Below, piece by piece: positions 1 through 11,273 of a stretch of DNA of 64,000 bases. Positions within the stretch are counted from its first letter, which is position 1. Each line of letters starts with the position of its first letter. The DNA is from Primula veris. Lineage: Eukaryota; Streptophyta; Magnoliopsida; Ericales; Primulaceae. The translations under genes and the position numbers were made by a program. The stretch is from contig OY821746.1 of assembly GCA_963682055.1 (NCBI GenBank), forward strand, positions 25,982,481 to 26,046,480, written 5' to 3'. The notes beneath the pieces are model-generated. The model was not told where the DNA came from. It ran no database searches and was given only the letters and a program-made list of their open reading frames with translations.

Positions 1-596
1 TTTTTTCTCTTTTCCTATAAGTGTTAATTTTTATACCCAAGTTAAATAAGTTTAATGAGTTTGTTGCTATTGCTTCTTTGATATATGCTGGATCGTCATG
101 TTTCCTTTAAAAATTAGCTTTACTACTTGCAAATTGCTTCCTTTTTGTTCAAGTATTAGGAGTATGTTACAGTTAAGTACCTTCTAAAATCTTATTAAGC
201 GCTAGAATAATCATACCCATGCAATAAAGGTTGCATGTCAACTTTCTTCAGAAAAGAAAAATGTTATATATTATAAATCAAAGAACCACGTCATGATATA
301 CATGCATTTTTGGTATCTTGTCAGACTTGTTTAACGACCTGTGGGATTGAAAGTTTTTTGGTTATATCTACTGTTAATTTATTATTAAACATGGACCCGA
401 ATAGTATATATCCACCCTGACGTGATATGGCACTTCTTTCCCTTTTTTTTTTGACGTGTTAGATGTTTATGCAATTTGATCTATGGAATGATTTGTTGTT
501 TAATAGCCCATGAGATGATTCTGGAGCAAAGCCTAGCATAGTTTAACAGATAGTTCTCTTCTCCTGGATATTTACGCCTTTCTGAAAGTTTTGTAG

Positions 597-3500
597 GTAT
601 AGTGTCCCTGAGGATGAAGATGAATCTCGTCCACATTTATCGCGAAGAACAACAATGGGAAATGGTGGGTTTTTTATATCCTTTATTTTCTTCGAATTCT
701 GATTTATTTGGCTGATTATTTGACTGCATTTCATATTAATTTCCTTTCTAGGCCCCCCTGAAGCTGTGTTTGACTGGACAACAGAATTCGATTTAGACCT
801 GTCAAATCAGAATACTCAAGCATTTTCCAGAAAGCATTGGCGACTTCTTCAGTGCCAAAATGGTAAATTATTTGTGTACTTGTGATTTATAAAATCATAA
901 CTGGAGTGTATTCCCATGATCCCCTTTAATAAGATTTAATAAAAATAAATAAAAATAAGGGCTTGTTTGCAGACAACCCAAATATACTATACAATATAGG
1001 CACTTTTAAGAACAGAACAAAACATGTTTGGCACAATGACTAGAAGCATATTTTTTTGTACTTTCGAGGTAAAATTTTACTTCTTTTTGAGTATCAAGAT
1101 CTATTTTTTTTTTCCAGAGAGTAGGTTATTTTACACACATTCACACTACGATCAACTACTTGTACCAAACCACAAGGGCTAGCCTAGTTGCCAAAACTCA
1201 CACTCTTAAGTATGAAGTCGTGGGTTCGATTCTTATGAGGGTAGGCGCGGGATCCTTAGATCCCCTTTAAAAATAGTAAATCAACTACTTGTACCACTTT
1301 CAATAACACATCTACAATACTTCCGAATATTTTTTTAAAAATTCTTTTAAACCTTTAACAAGAAAATCAAATTTTGTACTCATAAGATACAACCGAACAA
1401 GCCTCATAGTTTTTTTAGTACAAGCGTTGCATGAACTTCATCAATAATACCACTACAGCAGAACTTGTTATAATTGTTGATATTTTGTTTTGATATGGTT
1501 ATCTGAAGGTCTTCGCATTTTTGAGGAGCTTCTTGAAGTTGATTTCGTTGTAAGGAGGTTTTACTTTTATTAGTTGGCGTCATAGTATCACCGAGCATGC
1601 TTGTTCTGTGACTCATCTGTTTATTTAATAATTCAGCCGAAAAGTTGTAGCAGAGCAATGAAGGCTGTAGGAGTTGTGGAGGCCACTTGTGAAGAAATTT
1701 TCGAACTTGTGATGAGCATGGATGCCACACGCTTTGAGTAAGTACTCTGAAAGTTAATTTTAATCTAACCTTTAGGTTTTTCTGAGAAAGAAGCTTCTTA
1801 TGGGTTGAAAAAATGCTGAAGTGGCCAGAGTCACCAATCGTAATAACTGCTAATATATTACTTTTACCTTTACTGTCTCGATAACTTATAGAGAGAGATG
1901 CCTCCACACTGTACTTTCCTCTTATTGAGATTGGTTTGTGTTTCTTTAGTTCATATGATATGTGTGCAAGTTGATGCTCTTTGTTTATTGTGTCAGTTGC
2001 ATGAAGTTGATACTAATCTGTCATAATTATTGAATTTTCAAATTTATTCTGCACCTATGCCACTGGAGGTAGTATGAGAGAGTCTAAACTTAAAATCAAA
2101 GCATTTGAAATCTATAAAAGTGAAGCACTCTAAAGATTTGTTTAAACTGCAGAGTTTATCATTTAGATCAAGGTTGTTTACATGCGGAAGTTGTTTCCTT
2201 TGGATCTTTAATGCTATATTTTTGTATGCGGAAGTTGTTTCTTTTGAATCTTTAATGCTATATTTTTGTTCTGTTTAGGTGGGACTGCAGTTTCCAATAT
2301 GGTAGCTTAGTTGAGGAGGTAGATGGACATACTGCGATACTCTATCACAGACTCCAGTTGGATTGGTTCCCAACGTAAATCCTGAAATACCCTTTCTTTT
2401 TATAATTTTTGTTCTTCTGTTTTTGTTATCCTCTTTATTCAATTTAATATAGGTGAATTTATTTTTTATATTTAATTCTTCGGGAGATTAACATTGTTGA
2501 AATACATAATTTATCAAAGTTTACTCATATGCGAACTGTGTTTTTGCTTTTCTTTATTGAAATCCTACCTGCTCGTCTTTAAAATTGTTCATATGTTATT
2601 CTCCATCAGTCCCTGTTGCTAGGCACAGATTTTTACCAATTAACTTGTCACTAATCGTTATGCACCTTTCCATATGGTTATTTGTAATAATTGATTTGAT
2701 GGAGGAGAGTAAGGCCTTCGCCAATACATCTCTGTTCTGAAATGAAAAATAATATAATAACGTCAATTGCTTTATTTAGTTAGCTTCTGATAAGTATGTT
2801 GAGTTTTACCTGTTATTCAGCTGTATATAAAATTTAAATTTAGTAGTTTGCCAATTTATATCTTTGGCATGGCATCTGACATTGTTTAGAAGTTGGAAAC
2901 ATGTTCCCCCCTTTGTTCTTAGTGGTCAAGTTACTTTGGTCCAACAATTCTTTCTGATGTTTCTCTTCATATATCGCGAGAGTTATCATAGATTTAAAAA
3001 TACCATTATCTTCAAAATTTCCCCTTTCAGTAATGTAGAGTGACAATGACTTTGGTAGGTTTCCTGGTAATGTAGGTTCGTGTGGCCCCGTGACCTTTGT
3101 TATGTGCGTTATTGGCGAAGAAACGATGATGGGAGTTATGGTAATATCTGTTAACTTTTCCTAGAAGTCCATTGTTAATTTTTTCTCTTCTTACTCTGAA
3201 AGCAATTTATTACTTATTTTTGTTTAATTTGGTGCAGTTGTGCTATTTAGATCCAGGGAGCATCAGAACTGTGGCCCACAACCTGGTTTTGTGCGTGGTC
3301 ATATTGAGAGTAATACTAATACTAATATTATTCTTATTGTTGATATTTTATATGGCTTGTAACATGTCCTTCCTCTCCGTAGTATCATAGCGATTGGTTT
3401 AAGTTACTAAATTATGTTTTTATTTTTCTAGGTGGAGGGTTCAATATATCCCCACTTAAACCTCGGAATGGGAAACCGAGAACACAGGTGCAGCACCTTA

Positions 3501-6500
3501 TGCAAATTGATCTAAAAGGGTGGGGTGTTGGCTATGTTCCATTATTTAAGCAGCATTGCCTCCTTCAGATGCTAAATTGTGTTTCTGGTGAGTTTTCTTT
3601 TATTTTAATTTTTAAATAAGCAGAAATCTTGAGTGCCAAGCCATATTGTGATTGCATTGCCTAGTTTCAGTTGTAACTTGTAGGAGTTTTAGTTACCACA
3701 TACACACGAGATACTGTCATATCCTCTTAAGACTATCTGCATATTGAGATTTCCTCTTTCCTTTTCCCTTTTTATAAATTTAAGTTCTTCTGATTTTTTT
3801 CCCCAACCTAGGCTTGAGGAGTCTCTAGTTATTGTTTACAAAAAGTCTGCATGATGGTCCGTGGAAAAATAAGCATTTAACGTTGTCTCTTCTCCTAGGT
3901 TAATGTAGTTATTAAAGAATTATAGTTTCGTTCTTTGTAAGCTCTTGTAATATTCTCTTTAAGACCGAGCCTTAAAGTTGCTTTGTTTCTCTTTTCTACA
4001 GGACTTCGTGAATACTTCTCCCAAACAGATGAAAGGAGCGCTGCCCCGAGAATTCCTGTTATGGTTAATATGGCTTCATCTTCAGTATCTTCAAGGAAAA
4101 ATATAAACCCTAGGTCAGCCGCTATCCATCACAGTACCCCCTCTCTAGACCAAATCAGTGCTGCAAATAAGAATGCAATGATGTTGGATGAATTCTCTGA
4201 CGAGGAGGACGAGCAAATTTTCGACCAAGAGGTATGCTCCATACAATACACACAAAATCATATTTTTCTATAAAATAAAATGAAAAATTACACACCAACT
4301 TATTAGCTTAGAACAATAAGTACGCCTTTTAGTTTCAGGATTAAAACACCAATCTGCACATAATCGACAAATTAGGAGACTAGCCTTAAATTGTCTACCG
4401 ATTGTTTGATTTCGTTAAGAATGATGTTTAATTTATAAAATTTATTAGTAGTATCACATATTAGCTTCTAAAAGGTGATAGATTGGTGTGATACTTATCC
4501 TTATATTTGTTCTGTTCAATAATCTCAATTTTTCCTTTGGAATTTTACAGGCATCCTCATCTAACACCGAGGTTGAAGTCAAAAGAACTGGTATCTTATG
4601 AGACTATTTGATTTTCTTCTCATGGCCTCATTAGCTTGAGACCCTTGATCTAATATCAAGTTGGATTTAGTACTAACGATTTATTATCTCGCACTGAAGC
4701 TTTAGAAGAAGAATGCAATGATGAAATGGATTTAACCTGCTTCTCCGGAAATGTACGACGAGATGACCGGGATAACAGTCGTGACTGCTGGAGAATATCC
4801 GAGGGGAACAACTTCAGAGTCCGTGGGAAGAACTTTTGTAATGATAAATCAAAGGTTTGATTTTTTATTTTTAACTGTGAGTTATATGTGACCTGATAGT
4901 TTATGGTCTATTCGACTTTTAATTCACTTTTTGTTTATGATGAAGGTTCCTTCTGGAAGGCATCTTATGGAACTTGTTGCTGTTGACTGGTTCAAAGACA
5001 CGAAACGAATGGATCATGTTGCTCGGCGCCCTGGTTGTGCTGCACAAGTAAGTTTACCACGCCTGTTCTTCTTTCCGTTTCTTTTTTAATCTTACCTCTG
5101 TCTAGTCATATGATTACTGCTTCGCACGTACATGCTGCTCTATGAACCACAGGGATGTTGAATCAGTTTGAAAACTTTGAGTGAGAAATATTAAAACTTA
5201 CTTGAGGATGCCAGACAGAGGATTGAAAGAAATTTTATAAGTAATTAAGAAAATTAGAATAATGAAGAGAAAAAGAAAATCAACCAGAGGAGAGAAGTCA
5301 GACAAGGAAGAGATGGAAATTGAGATTGAAGGGAGCAATAAATTCTTGAATCTTTCCAGTTATAATTTATTCATAAGCTTTGTCTGGTTACCGTCTTCAA
5401 AGTCGTTTCTCTATAGGTAAGTTTTTAACGATATCTCTTCACCTAGCTATAATAATTTTTTAAAAAGGAAAGATCAAAAAGGAGCTGAAAAACGCTTCAT
5501 TTAATTAAAGCTGAATAATTTTTAATATGTTTATTAGTATCTTCACTTCAAATTTTTAGTTGGGCTTTTCTTTAAAAAAAAAAATCTTAGAGAGGAACTA
5601 AGGTTTTCACTCTAACCTTATGAGTCGAACTCGAACCTGCAACCTGCTATATGAAAGTGTGAGTTCTGGCCACTTGGCTAGCCCTAGCTTCATGATTTTC
5701 TTAACAGAGAAAAGTATTTTTTATGGTTCTCTCATAATAAATTTCTTCTGGCCTCGCTTTAAACAGAAAGCTTTGTAGGATGCGAATTCATTAGACATTT
5801 TAGTCATAAAGGATAAAACACTTATGTTCGGTTTATTTGCATAATGGTACTGCTATCTATTTCTCATTTGTTCAGTTCCAAAATCTTATGTTCCCTTGAC
5901 TTTCCCTTGTTCTGGTTGAACTAGGCGTATTTCCAACACTTGATCGGTGTGTTTGATGAGTAAACATATATTAATACTTGTCTCCAGATGTAGCAAGTTT
6001 GGAGCCAAAAGTATCATTTATTGCTTTTTTGTTTTGCCTCAGTCTGTTCTTCATTTGGGTTTTAACTTTTTATTTTATAGGTTGCTTCAGAGAAAGGGCA
6101 CTTCACCATTGTTGTAAATATTCAGGTACGTTCTTCCTTGGCATTTTATTCTTTGAATTGTAGAATTTACATTGTTGAGTTTGATACTTAGATGGTTAAC
6201 ACTTGAGAGTTGATGCATCCTGAGAAGATAACTGAATTTGTTCTTTGACAGGTTCCTGGTTCGACAAACTACAGTATGGTTTTCTATTTTGTGACAAAGG
6301 AATTGGTAGCTGGATCTCTTTTGCAGCGGTTTGTTGATGGTGACGATGAGTTCCGCAACAGTAGACTAAAGCTCATCCCTTCTGTTCCTAAGGTATTTTA
6401 GCTCTTATTTTTGCTGATGGTGCCTAATTTGTCATTCCTATGCTTGCTAGTATTCAGTTTCAAGTTTACCTGCATTGAAACGCAAACCTTATTCACTTTT

Positions 6501-9500
6501 TATAATCTTTTCCGCATGTCAGTGTACTTTACCTTTTCTAATATAATGTAAGCAGCAATACTTCAGTAATTTGGATCACTTCTGATAGATTTGTATCCAT
6601 TTGAATTCAGTTGCATATTTTACTAAAGAAGATTCTAATTGGAATTCATATGAAAATAATAAGACTAATTCTATACAACTCACAAATTACAGTTGACCTT
6701 TGTCACTTTCAGCCACGGCAGTACGATACAGCCAAAAACAAAATTCTGCCGCACCTGGCACCGGTACAGAATCCATACCGGTACAGTCCCACAATTTAAG
6801 TACCGGGTACGACATATAGCGACTAGCGTACTGTGTGACTTTTTCTGGGTTTGACCATCTGTAGAGGGAGTACGGCAGGGGAACAATTCGAAAAAAGGAA
6901 AATCATAAATTACTATAGATAAACAAAATTGATGAATTAAACCGTTAGGAATTCAAATGCGAATTAGAATTGACCTCTAAATTCAGTAATTATTTGAAAG
7001 CGCTCGATAATAACATTGTTGGATAAACTACTAGATGTCTCCTTTTTAATATAAGCTAAGAAACTATTACTCAACTACTCATTATTCATCCAATTGCCAA
7101 CCCGAGTATTCACAATCTTCATCCCAGAAAATGTTTGCTCTACCATAGCAGTTGCGACATTTAGAATCAAAGGAAAAAACAAAGTTTGTAAACCGACAGG
7201 AATGCCATCTCTCTTTTAATTTTAACCGTCATCCTGGTAACATCATTTATTGATTTTATATTCACAAGGTCAACATTTGACTTATATTCATAATGAAGTT
7301 CTCCAGTTGATCCGAAAGTGATAAAAGGTCAAAATGCGAGAAATCGCTTGGATAAAACTCTTGAAGAACTGATTATTGTTCTCTTTTCATCTCTATTGGC
7401 TTGTTTCTTGGTTTCTATTATTTCGTTGAACGATTTTTTGTGTGCATTACAGCTGGGTGATGTTCTTGCAGGGTTCATGGATTGTTCGCCAGAGTGTTGG
7501 AAGCACACCTTGTTTATTAGGAAAAGCTGTTGACTGTAATTACATCCGCGGTCCTAAGTATTTGGAAGTAAGTATGTTTAACTCGAGATATCCTCAAGTG
7601 ATGTTGGACTTGCGTCAAATACCTTTTTGGCACCAGATAGTTTGAAAAATAGAAACCCTGCTTAAATTTCGTGGTTGATTGAAACTTAACTTTTTTGTTT
7701 TTGAATTATTATTTTTAGATTGATGTTGATATCGGTTCTTCTACCGTTGCTAATGGAGTTTTGGGTTTAGTAATTGGTGTGATGACATCACTGGTAGTTG
7801 ATATGGCTTTTCTTGTACAGGTATGTGTAGTTTTTGCAGAGTTTGTATCTAAGAAAGTTTTAATATCTAATTAGTATATTTGGGTGGGTTAAGATGTCAC
7901 TACGTGTTATAAAACTTAAAATTTGTGTTGGATTTCTGTGCATATTTATTTTTATCAGTTATATATAATCTTATCATCTCGGCATTTGATTTACCCCAAT
8001 TTAGGATGGACAATAAATGTGTCGGGCATGTTATTATTATCGCAGAACATGCTTTACATGAAGTCAGGGACTGATCTTTACAACATTCACATCCATAAAG
8101 ATTTCGTCCAACATGGACCAAGCATTACCATTGCTAAGAGAACTACTATGACTGAAAAAGTTTAGTTGGTCCTTTTCCCCCCTCCAAAGCACTCCAAAGT
8201 CCTCCGCATTTACACTAGTTCTTGAGATTAGGAATTGTTTGAAGTCATATTTTTGTTTAATATTTATACTAATTGTGTTTCTAAAAACTTAGGGAATTTG
8301 GAGCATTTCAGAAAAACATCACCGAGCTGCCATTTTTTTAAATTCATTGCTCATGTATTATTGCCGCTTAGTTTATAACATATTAATTGATTTCTCCTGT
8401 TTAGGTTATCCCAATAGGGTAGTACCATTTTAGTTTTAATCATGCCATTTTAAATATCTTCATAAACCTGCAATTGGGTTTCTAGATACTGTTTTGGCTA
8501 GAGCGCTAGTTTATATATGGGGCAATTAACAAAAACATACACTACCCCTATTATATTACAAAAAACATATCATGATAATTTAAATTACCAAAAACATACC
8601 TATATATACTTATTATTTCTTAATCTAATCTATATCTCTAACTTAACATATATTTCTCCCACCAACATCTCTCTAATCTAACATCTCTCTAACCTAACAT
8701 ATCTCTCTCTAATCGCACTTATCTCTCTAACACAAGATAATCGCACATTTTTCTAGCACGTGCTAATCACTAATCTCTCTCTAAAAATGATTAAAAACTC
8801 ACAAAATATGCATATGCTAATTATAAAACGTCATATCCAAATTTTAAAACTTCATACCCTGATTTCAAAACTTCATACCCTGATTTCAAAACTTTATACC
8901 CTAATTTCAAAAACTTCATACCCTAATTTCAAAACTTCATACTCTAATTTTAAAACTTCATATCCTAATTTTAAAACTTCATACCCTAATTTTAAAACTT
9001 CATACCCTAATTTCAAAACTTCATACCCTAATTTTAAAACTTCATATCTTACATATGAATTTCCCTCAAATATTGTACATATGTATTATTCTCTTTCAAC
9101 TTGAAAGACACAATGTTTACAATAGTCTCAAAACTCAATAAATAGAAAACAATCTCACCAATTCCATATATTTTTCATATATTACGGGGTATTAAATAGT
9201 GTAATATTTGTTTATTACGTATGTATATATCTGTATTTATATGTATATGAATATCTATATAATTTAGATGATGTTCGGTAGTAAGTGATGAGTTTTCGTG
9301 GTGGAGGAAGGGAGAGAGATAGAGTGTGATATTAAAGAAAGATACATAGAAGAATGGAGGAGAGAGAGAGTAAGATCAGAGAGAGATAAAGAGAAAAATT
9401 GGTGGGAGAGAAGAATGAAGAGATACATAGAAGAATTGGTAAGAAAGAATAATGGAGGAGAGAGAGAGTAAAATGAGAATAAATAACATTAAATTTAAAT

Positions 9501-9732
9501 TTATTGGTATGTTTTTTGTAATTTAATTTAAAAAGTAATATGTTTTGTTAATTTATCCTTTATATACATATTTGTTTACTAATTTTGACATGCTAATAGG
9601 AGATGTATGTTATTGTCGCAGGGGAATACAAAGGATGAATTGCCAGAGAGATTAATTGGCGCAGTCCGAGTTTCTCACCTGGAGCTTAAATCTGCTATAG
9701 ATCCAAAACTTGACCAACTTCCCTCGGCTTGA
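597..9732 (+). CDS. EDR2: EDR2-like START/DUF1336 protein, 3' 17 exons (5' partial)
   Basis: Partial gene; the N-terminal PH-domain exons lie upstream of the window. Exons: 597-664, 752-862, 1509-1549, 1637-1737, 2279-2374, 3076-3140, 3238-3309, 3432-3587, 4002-4231, 4551-4590, 4700-4854, 4946-5047, 6081-6125, 6252-6392, 7472-7567, 7719-7820, 9622-9732. Together they give one split codon plus 576 residues and a TGA stop. The START lipid-binding domain spans roughly exons 2-8 and shows AFSRKHWRLLQCQNGLRIFE, MKAVGVVEATCEEIFELVMS and VWPRDLCYVRYWRRNDDGSY. An acidic linker follows (exons 9-10). The C-terminal DUF1336 begins at NCWRISEGNNFRVRGK and includes VPGSTNYSMVFYFVTKEL and GSWIVRQSVGSTPCLLGKAV. 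In Arabidopsis, EDR2 binds PI4P and restrains salicylate-dependent, mildew-induced cell death; the same role here is inferred. EDR2 versus its paralogue EDR2L cannot be decided. All junctions are GT-AG and phases agree, so the gene looks intact. Confidence 0.95.
1168..1279 (+). mobile_element. tRNA-derived SINE in EDR2-like intron
   Basis: A 112-bp insertion lies between two perfect 17-bp direct repeats (ATCAACTACTTGTACCA at 1151-1167 and 1280-1296), a clean target-site duplication. Inside are a Pol III box A-like motif (TAGCCTAGTTGC, about 1179-1190) and a box B-like motif (GGTTCGATTCT, about 1223-1233) at tRNA-like spacing, with a short A-rich 3' end. These are the hallmarks of a short tRNA-derived SINE. 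The insertion is in the intron between exons 862 and 1509. Confidence 0.85.
2182..2270 (+). repeat. 44-bp tandem duplication before a splice acceptor
   Basis: Two adjacent copies (starting at 2182 and 2226) of a 44-bp unit that begins ATGCGGAAGTTGTTTC and ends ATGCTATATTTTTGT differ at only a few positions. They lie just upstream of the acceptor for the exon at 2279, so the second copy supplies the polypyrimidine region. Confidence 0.8.
5585..5695 (-). mobile_element. second SINE-like copy, minus strand
   Basis: On the minus strand there is a box A-like TAGCCAAGTGGC (about 5671-5682) and a box B-like GGTTCGAGTTC (about 5627-5637). A run of A on the plus strand at 5574-5584 is next to it. The internal text (AACTCACACT between the boxes) matches the SINE at 1168-1279, so this is a diverged copy of the same family. 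I could not define a target duplication. Confidence 0.6.
6964..7300 (-). pseudogene. hAT transposase C-terminal (dimerisation domain) relic
   Basis: Translated on the minus strand, the segment gives VATAMVEQTFSGMKIVNTR followed by VGNWMNNE, a stop codon, and then NNVIIERFQIITEFRGQF and a second stop. This matches the C-terminal dimerisation region of plant hAT transposases (family pattern: A-T-x-E-R-x-F-S-x-M-K-I-V-x-x-R, then x-R-F-Q). An in-frame TAG lies just after the WMNNE segment, and no upstream transposase is visible, so this is a dead fragment. It sits inside the intron before the exon at 7472 of the EDR2-like gene. Confidence 0.75.
8519..9558. mobile_element. long-TIR, MULE-like non-autonomous element in EDR2-like intron
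   Basis: The left end (GGGGCAATTAACAAAAACAT) and the reverse complement of the right end (GGATAAATTAACAAAACATA) match, and the similarity continues inward for roughly 70-100 bp. Flanking 9-mers TTTATATAT (8510-8518) and TTTATATAC (9559-9567) agree at 8 of 9 bases, as expected for a Mutator-type target duplication. The inside has a CT-rich left part, a 21-bp tandem array and a GA-rich right part, and no transposase. Confidence 0.65.
8846..9047 (+). repeat. 21-22 bp tandem array (AAAACTTCATACCCTAATTT)
   Basis: About ten head-to-tail copies of a 21-22 bp unit, AAAACTTCATACCCTAATTT plus one or two bases, lie inside the MULE-like element. The open frame here (repeated KTSYPNF) is a by-product of the period being divisible by three, not a gene. 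Confidence 0.85.
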
Positions 9733-10021
9733 TTGAATTTGCGAGCCCTGCCAATGGAAGACTACACTGTGTTTGTCTGGTTACCATGTGTACATTCATT
9801 TGTCATTCTTTTCCGATTATTAACATTGTATCAATACAGCAAGTGAAGGTGGGTTGGCTGTACTTTTTTTTTCTTTCATTATTTTGTACAGCATCCAAAG
9901 AACCAAATTCTCATTTTTTATTCCTTGAAGAATGGAACACTCTTGATTTTCAATGCTTCACCTTGGGGAAAAATGATTGATTGTAACTGGTCTCCAATGT
10001 ATATGGTCAGCAAATATATGT

Positions 10022-10027
10022 AATAAA
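10022..10027 (+). terminator. poly(A) signal for EDR2-like gene
   Basis: AATAAA lies about 290 bases after the EDR2-like stop codon in an AT-rich 3' region, followed by GT/T-rich sequence. It is a plausible near-upstream polyadenylation element; no transcript evidence is available. Confidence 0.4.
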
Positions 10028-10399
10028 TATTTTTTGGTGCCATAATTTTAGTATAATTTTACAACTAATTGGTCTCTGCTGATACCGAAATTACATACAC
10101 AAAGCTAAGATTGCATTGTATAAATACTCATAATTGTACAGGAATTGACGTGCATTTTATAATACAAAGGAACCCTAGAACGCAGTCAAGATATTATGCC
10201 CCCTAACTTGCACCTTCTTTGATCCCTCTTAATTTTGTCACGAAAGTAAAAAAAAAAAAACAGATTTTATTTTGCCAATTTTTTTTTTTACATATACATG
10301 CATTTTTATCATATTTTGAAAAAATGAAAGAAAAAGCGACTCATGATGTATCAATTTACAGAAAAATTATTAAGCCTTTAATATTTATATATATATATA

Positions 10400-10701
10400 T
10401 TAGTAATCATGTCCCACGTGTTACGTGTGTGACACGCAGTGTAATTAAAATATATAAAATAAGTGTAGTTATGATACAAATATGTGGATAATACAAAAAA
10501 AAAAATAGTATAATATTATAAGACTTAAAAAATGTTTGTTTCTTAAAGAACAATAAATGGTGTTATTGGTTATTATTTTTTATATTTTTTTATGTAGGTG
10601 TGGTATTATTGTAATTAATTAAAAATATATATGGATATTTTTTTAAAAAAATAGCTAAATTGGACAATATCATTTTAGTTGTGTTGATTTATTAAAATAG
10701 A
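10400..10701 (-). mobile_element. non-autonomous Helitron-like element, minus strand
   Basis: On the minus strand it starts TCTATTTTAATAAATCAAC and ends with a GC-rich hairpin region (CACGTAACACGTGGGA) followed by a short spacer and CTAA. A 5' TC, a 3' subterminal hairpin and a CTRR end are the Helitron signature. It is about 300 bp, AT-rich and non-coding. It lies head-to-head with the next copy. Confidence 0.55.
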
Positions 10702-10712
10702 ATATATATCAT

Positions 10713-11012
10713 TCTATTATAATAAGCCAACTCAAGCCAAATGAGGCTGTCCAATTTAGCCAATTTTTTCCAAAAATACCCCTATACTTTTTTATTAATT
10801 ACAATAATATCATGCTCACATAAAATAAAATAAAATAAATAAAATAAAATAAAACTATGTGTCCCTCTTTAACAACAAAAAATTCTTTTAAGTCTTTTAA
10901 GTCTTATACTATTTTTTTTTTATTATGCACGTATTTGTATCATAACTACACTTATTTTTTATATTTTAATTGCATTACGCGTCACACACATAACGCGTGG
11001 GAACATGATTAG
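10713..11012 (+). mobile_element. non-autonomous Helitron-like element, plus strand
   Basis: It starts TCTATTATAATAAGCCAAC and ends with the hairpin text ACGCGTCACACACATAACGCGT, a short spacer and a TTAG end (CTRR-like). The family is shared with 10400-10701, 27229-27524, 27525-27821 and the minus-strand end at 63397. With its neighbour it makes a palindrome of about 600 bp between the EDR2-like and PHL11-like genes. Confidence 0.55.
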
Positions 11013-11015
11013 TAA

Positions 11016-11065
<50 letters not shown>
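11016..11065. repeat. (TA)n microsatellite
   Basis: An uninterrupted TA dinucleotide run of about 25 units lies directly after the Helitron-like 3' end. Confidence 0.9.
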
Positions 11066-11067
<2 letters not shown>

Positions 11068-11273
11068 AGTTTGACATACTCATGTAAGACACAAGCTATG
11101 ATACAACAGCGAACAATACAGAAAGAACATATAAGTTAATTGCTAGCACTTGTACAAAACCGATTCTGTAAAGCTTAATGGCTATATAAGCATCAACGAA
11201 TCTAAATTAGTAACCTCTCTAAGAAAAAAGGAAATCGAATTATAAAAAACAAAGAAAAAAAGAAGGAAAAAAT

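Noticed and set aside
1176..1240. Possible tRNA gene from A- and B-box text
   Set aside because: No cloverleaf with acceptor and anticodon stems can be formed by eye, and the segment is flanked by a 17-bp duplication, so a SINE is the better call.
8760..9104. Open frame of 114 codons with repeated KTSYPNF
   Set aside because: It is produced by a 21-bp tandem repeat inside a transposon within an intron; there is no family match and no gene context.
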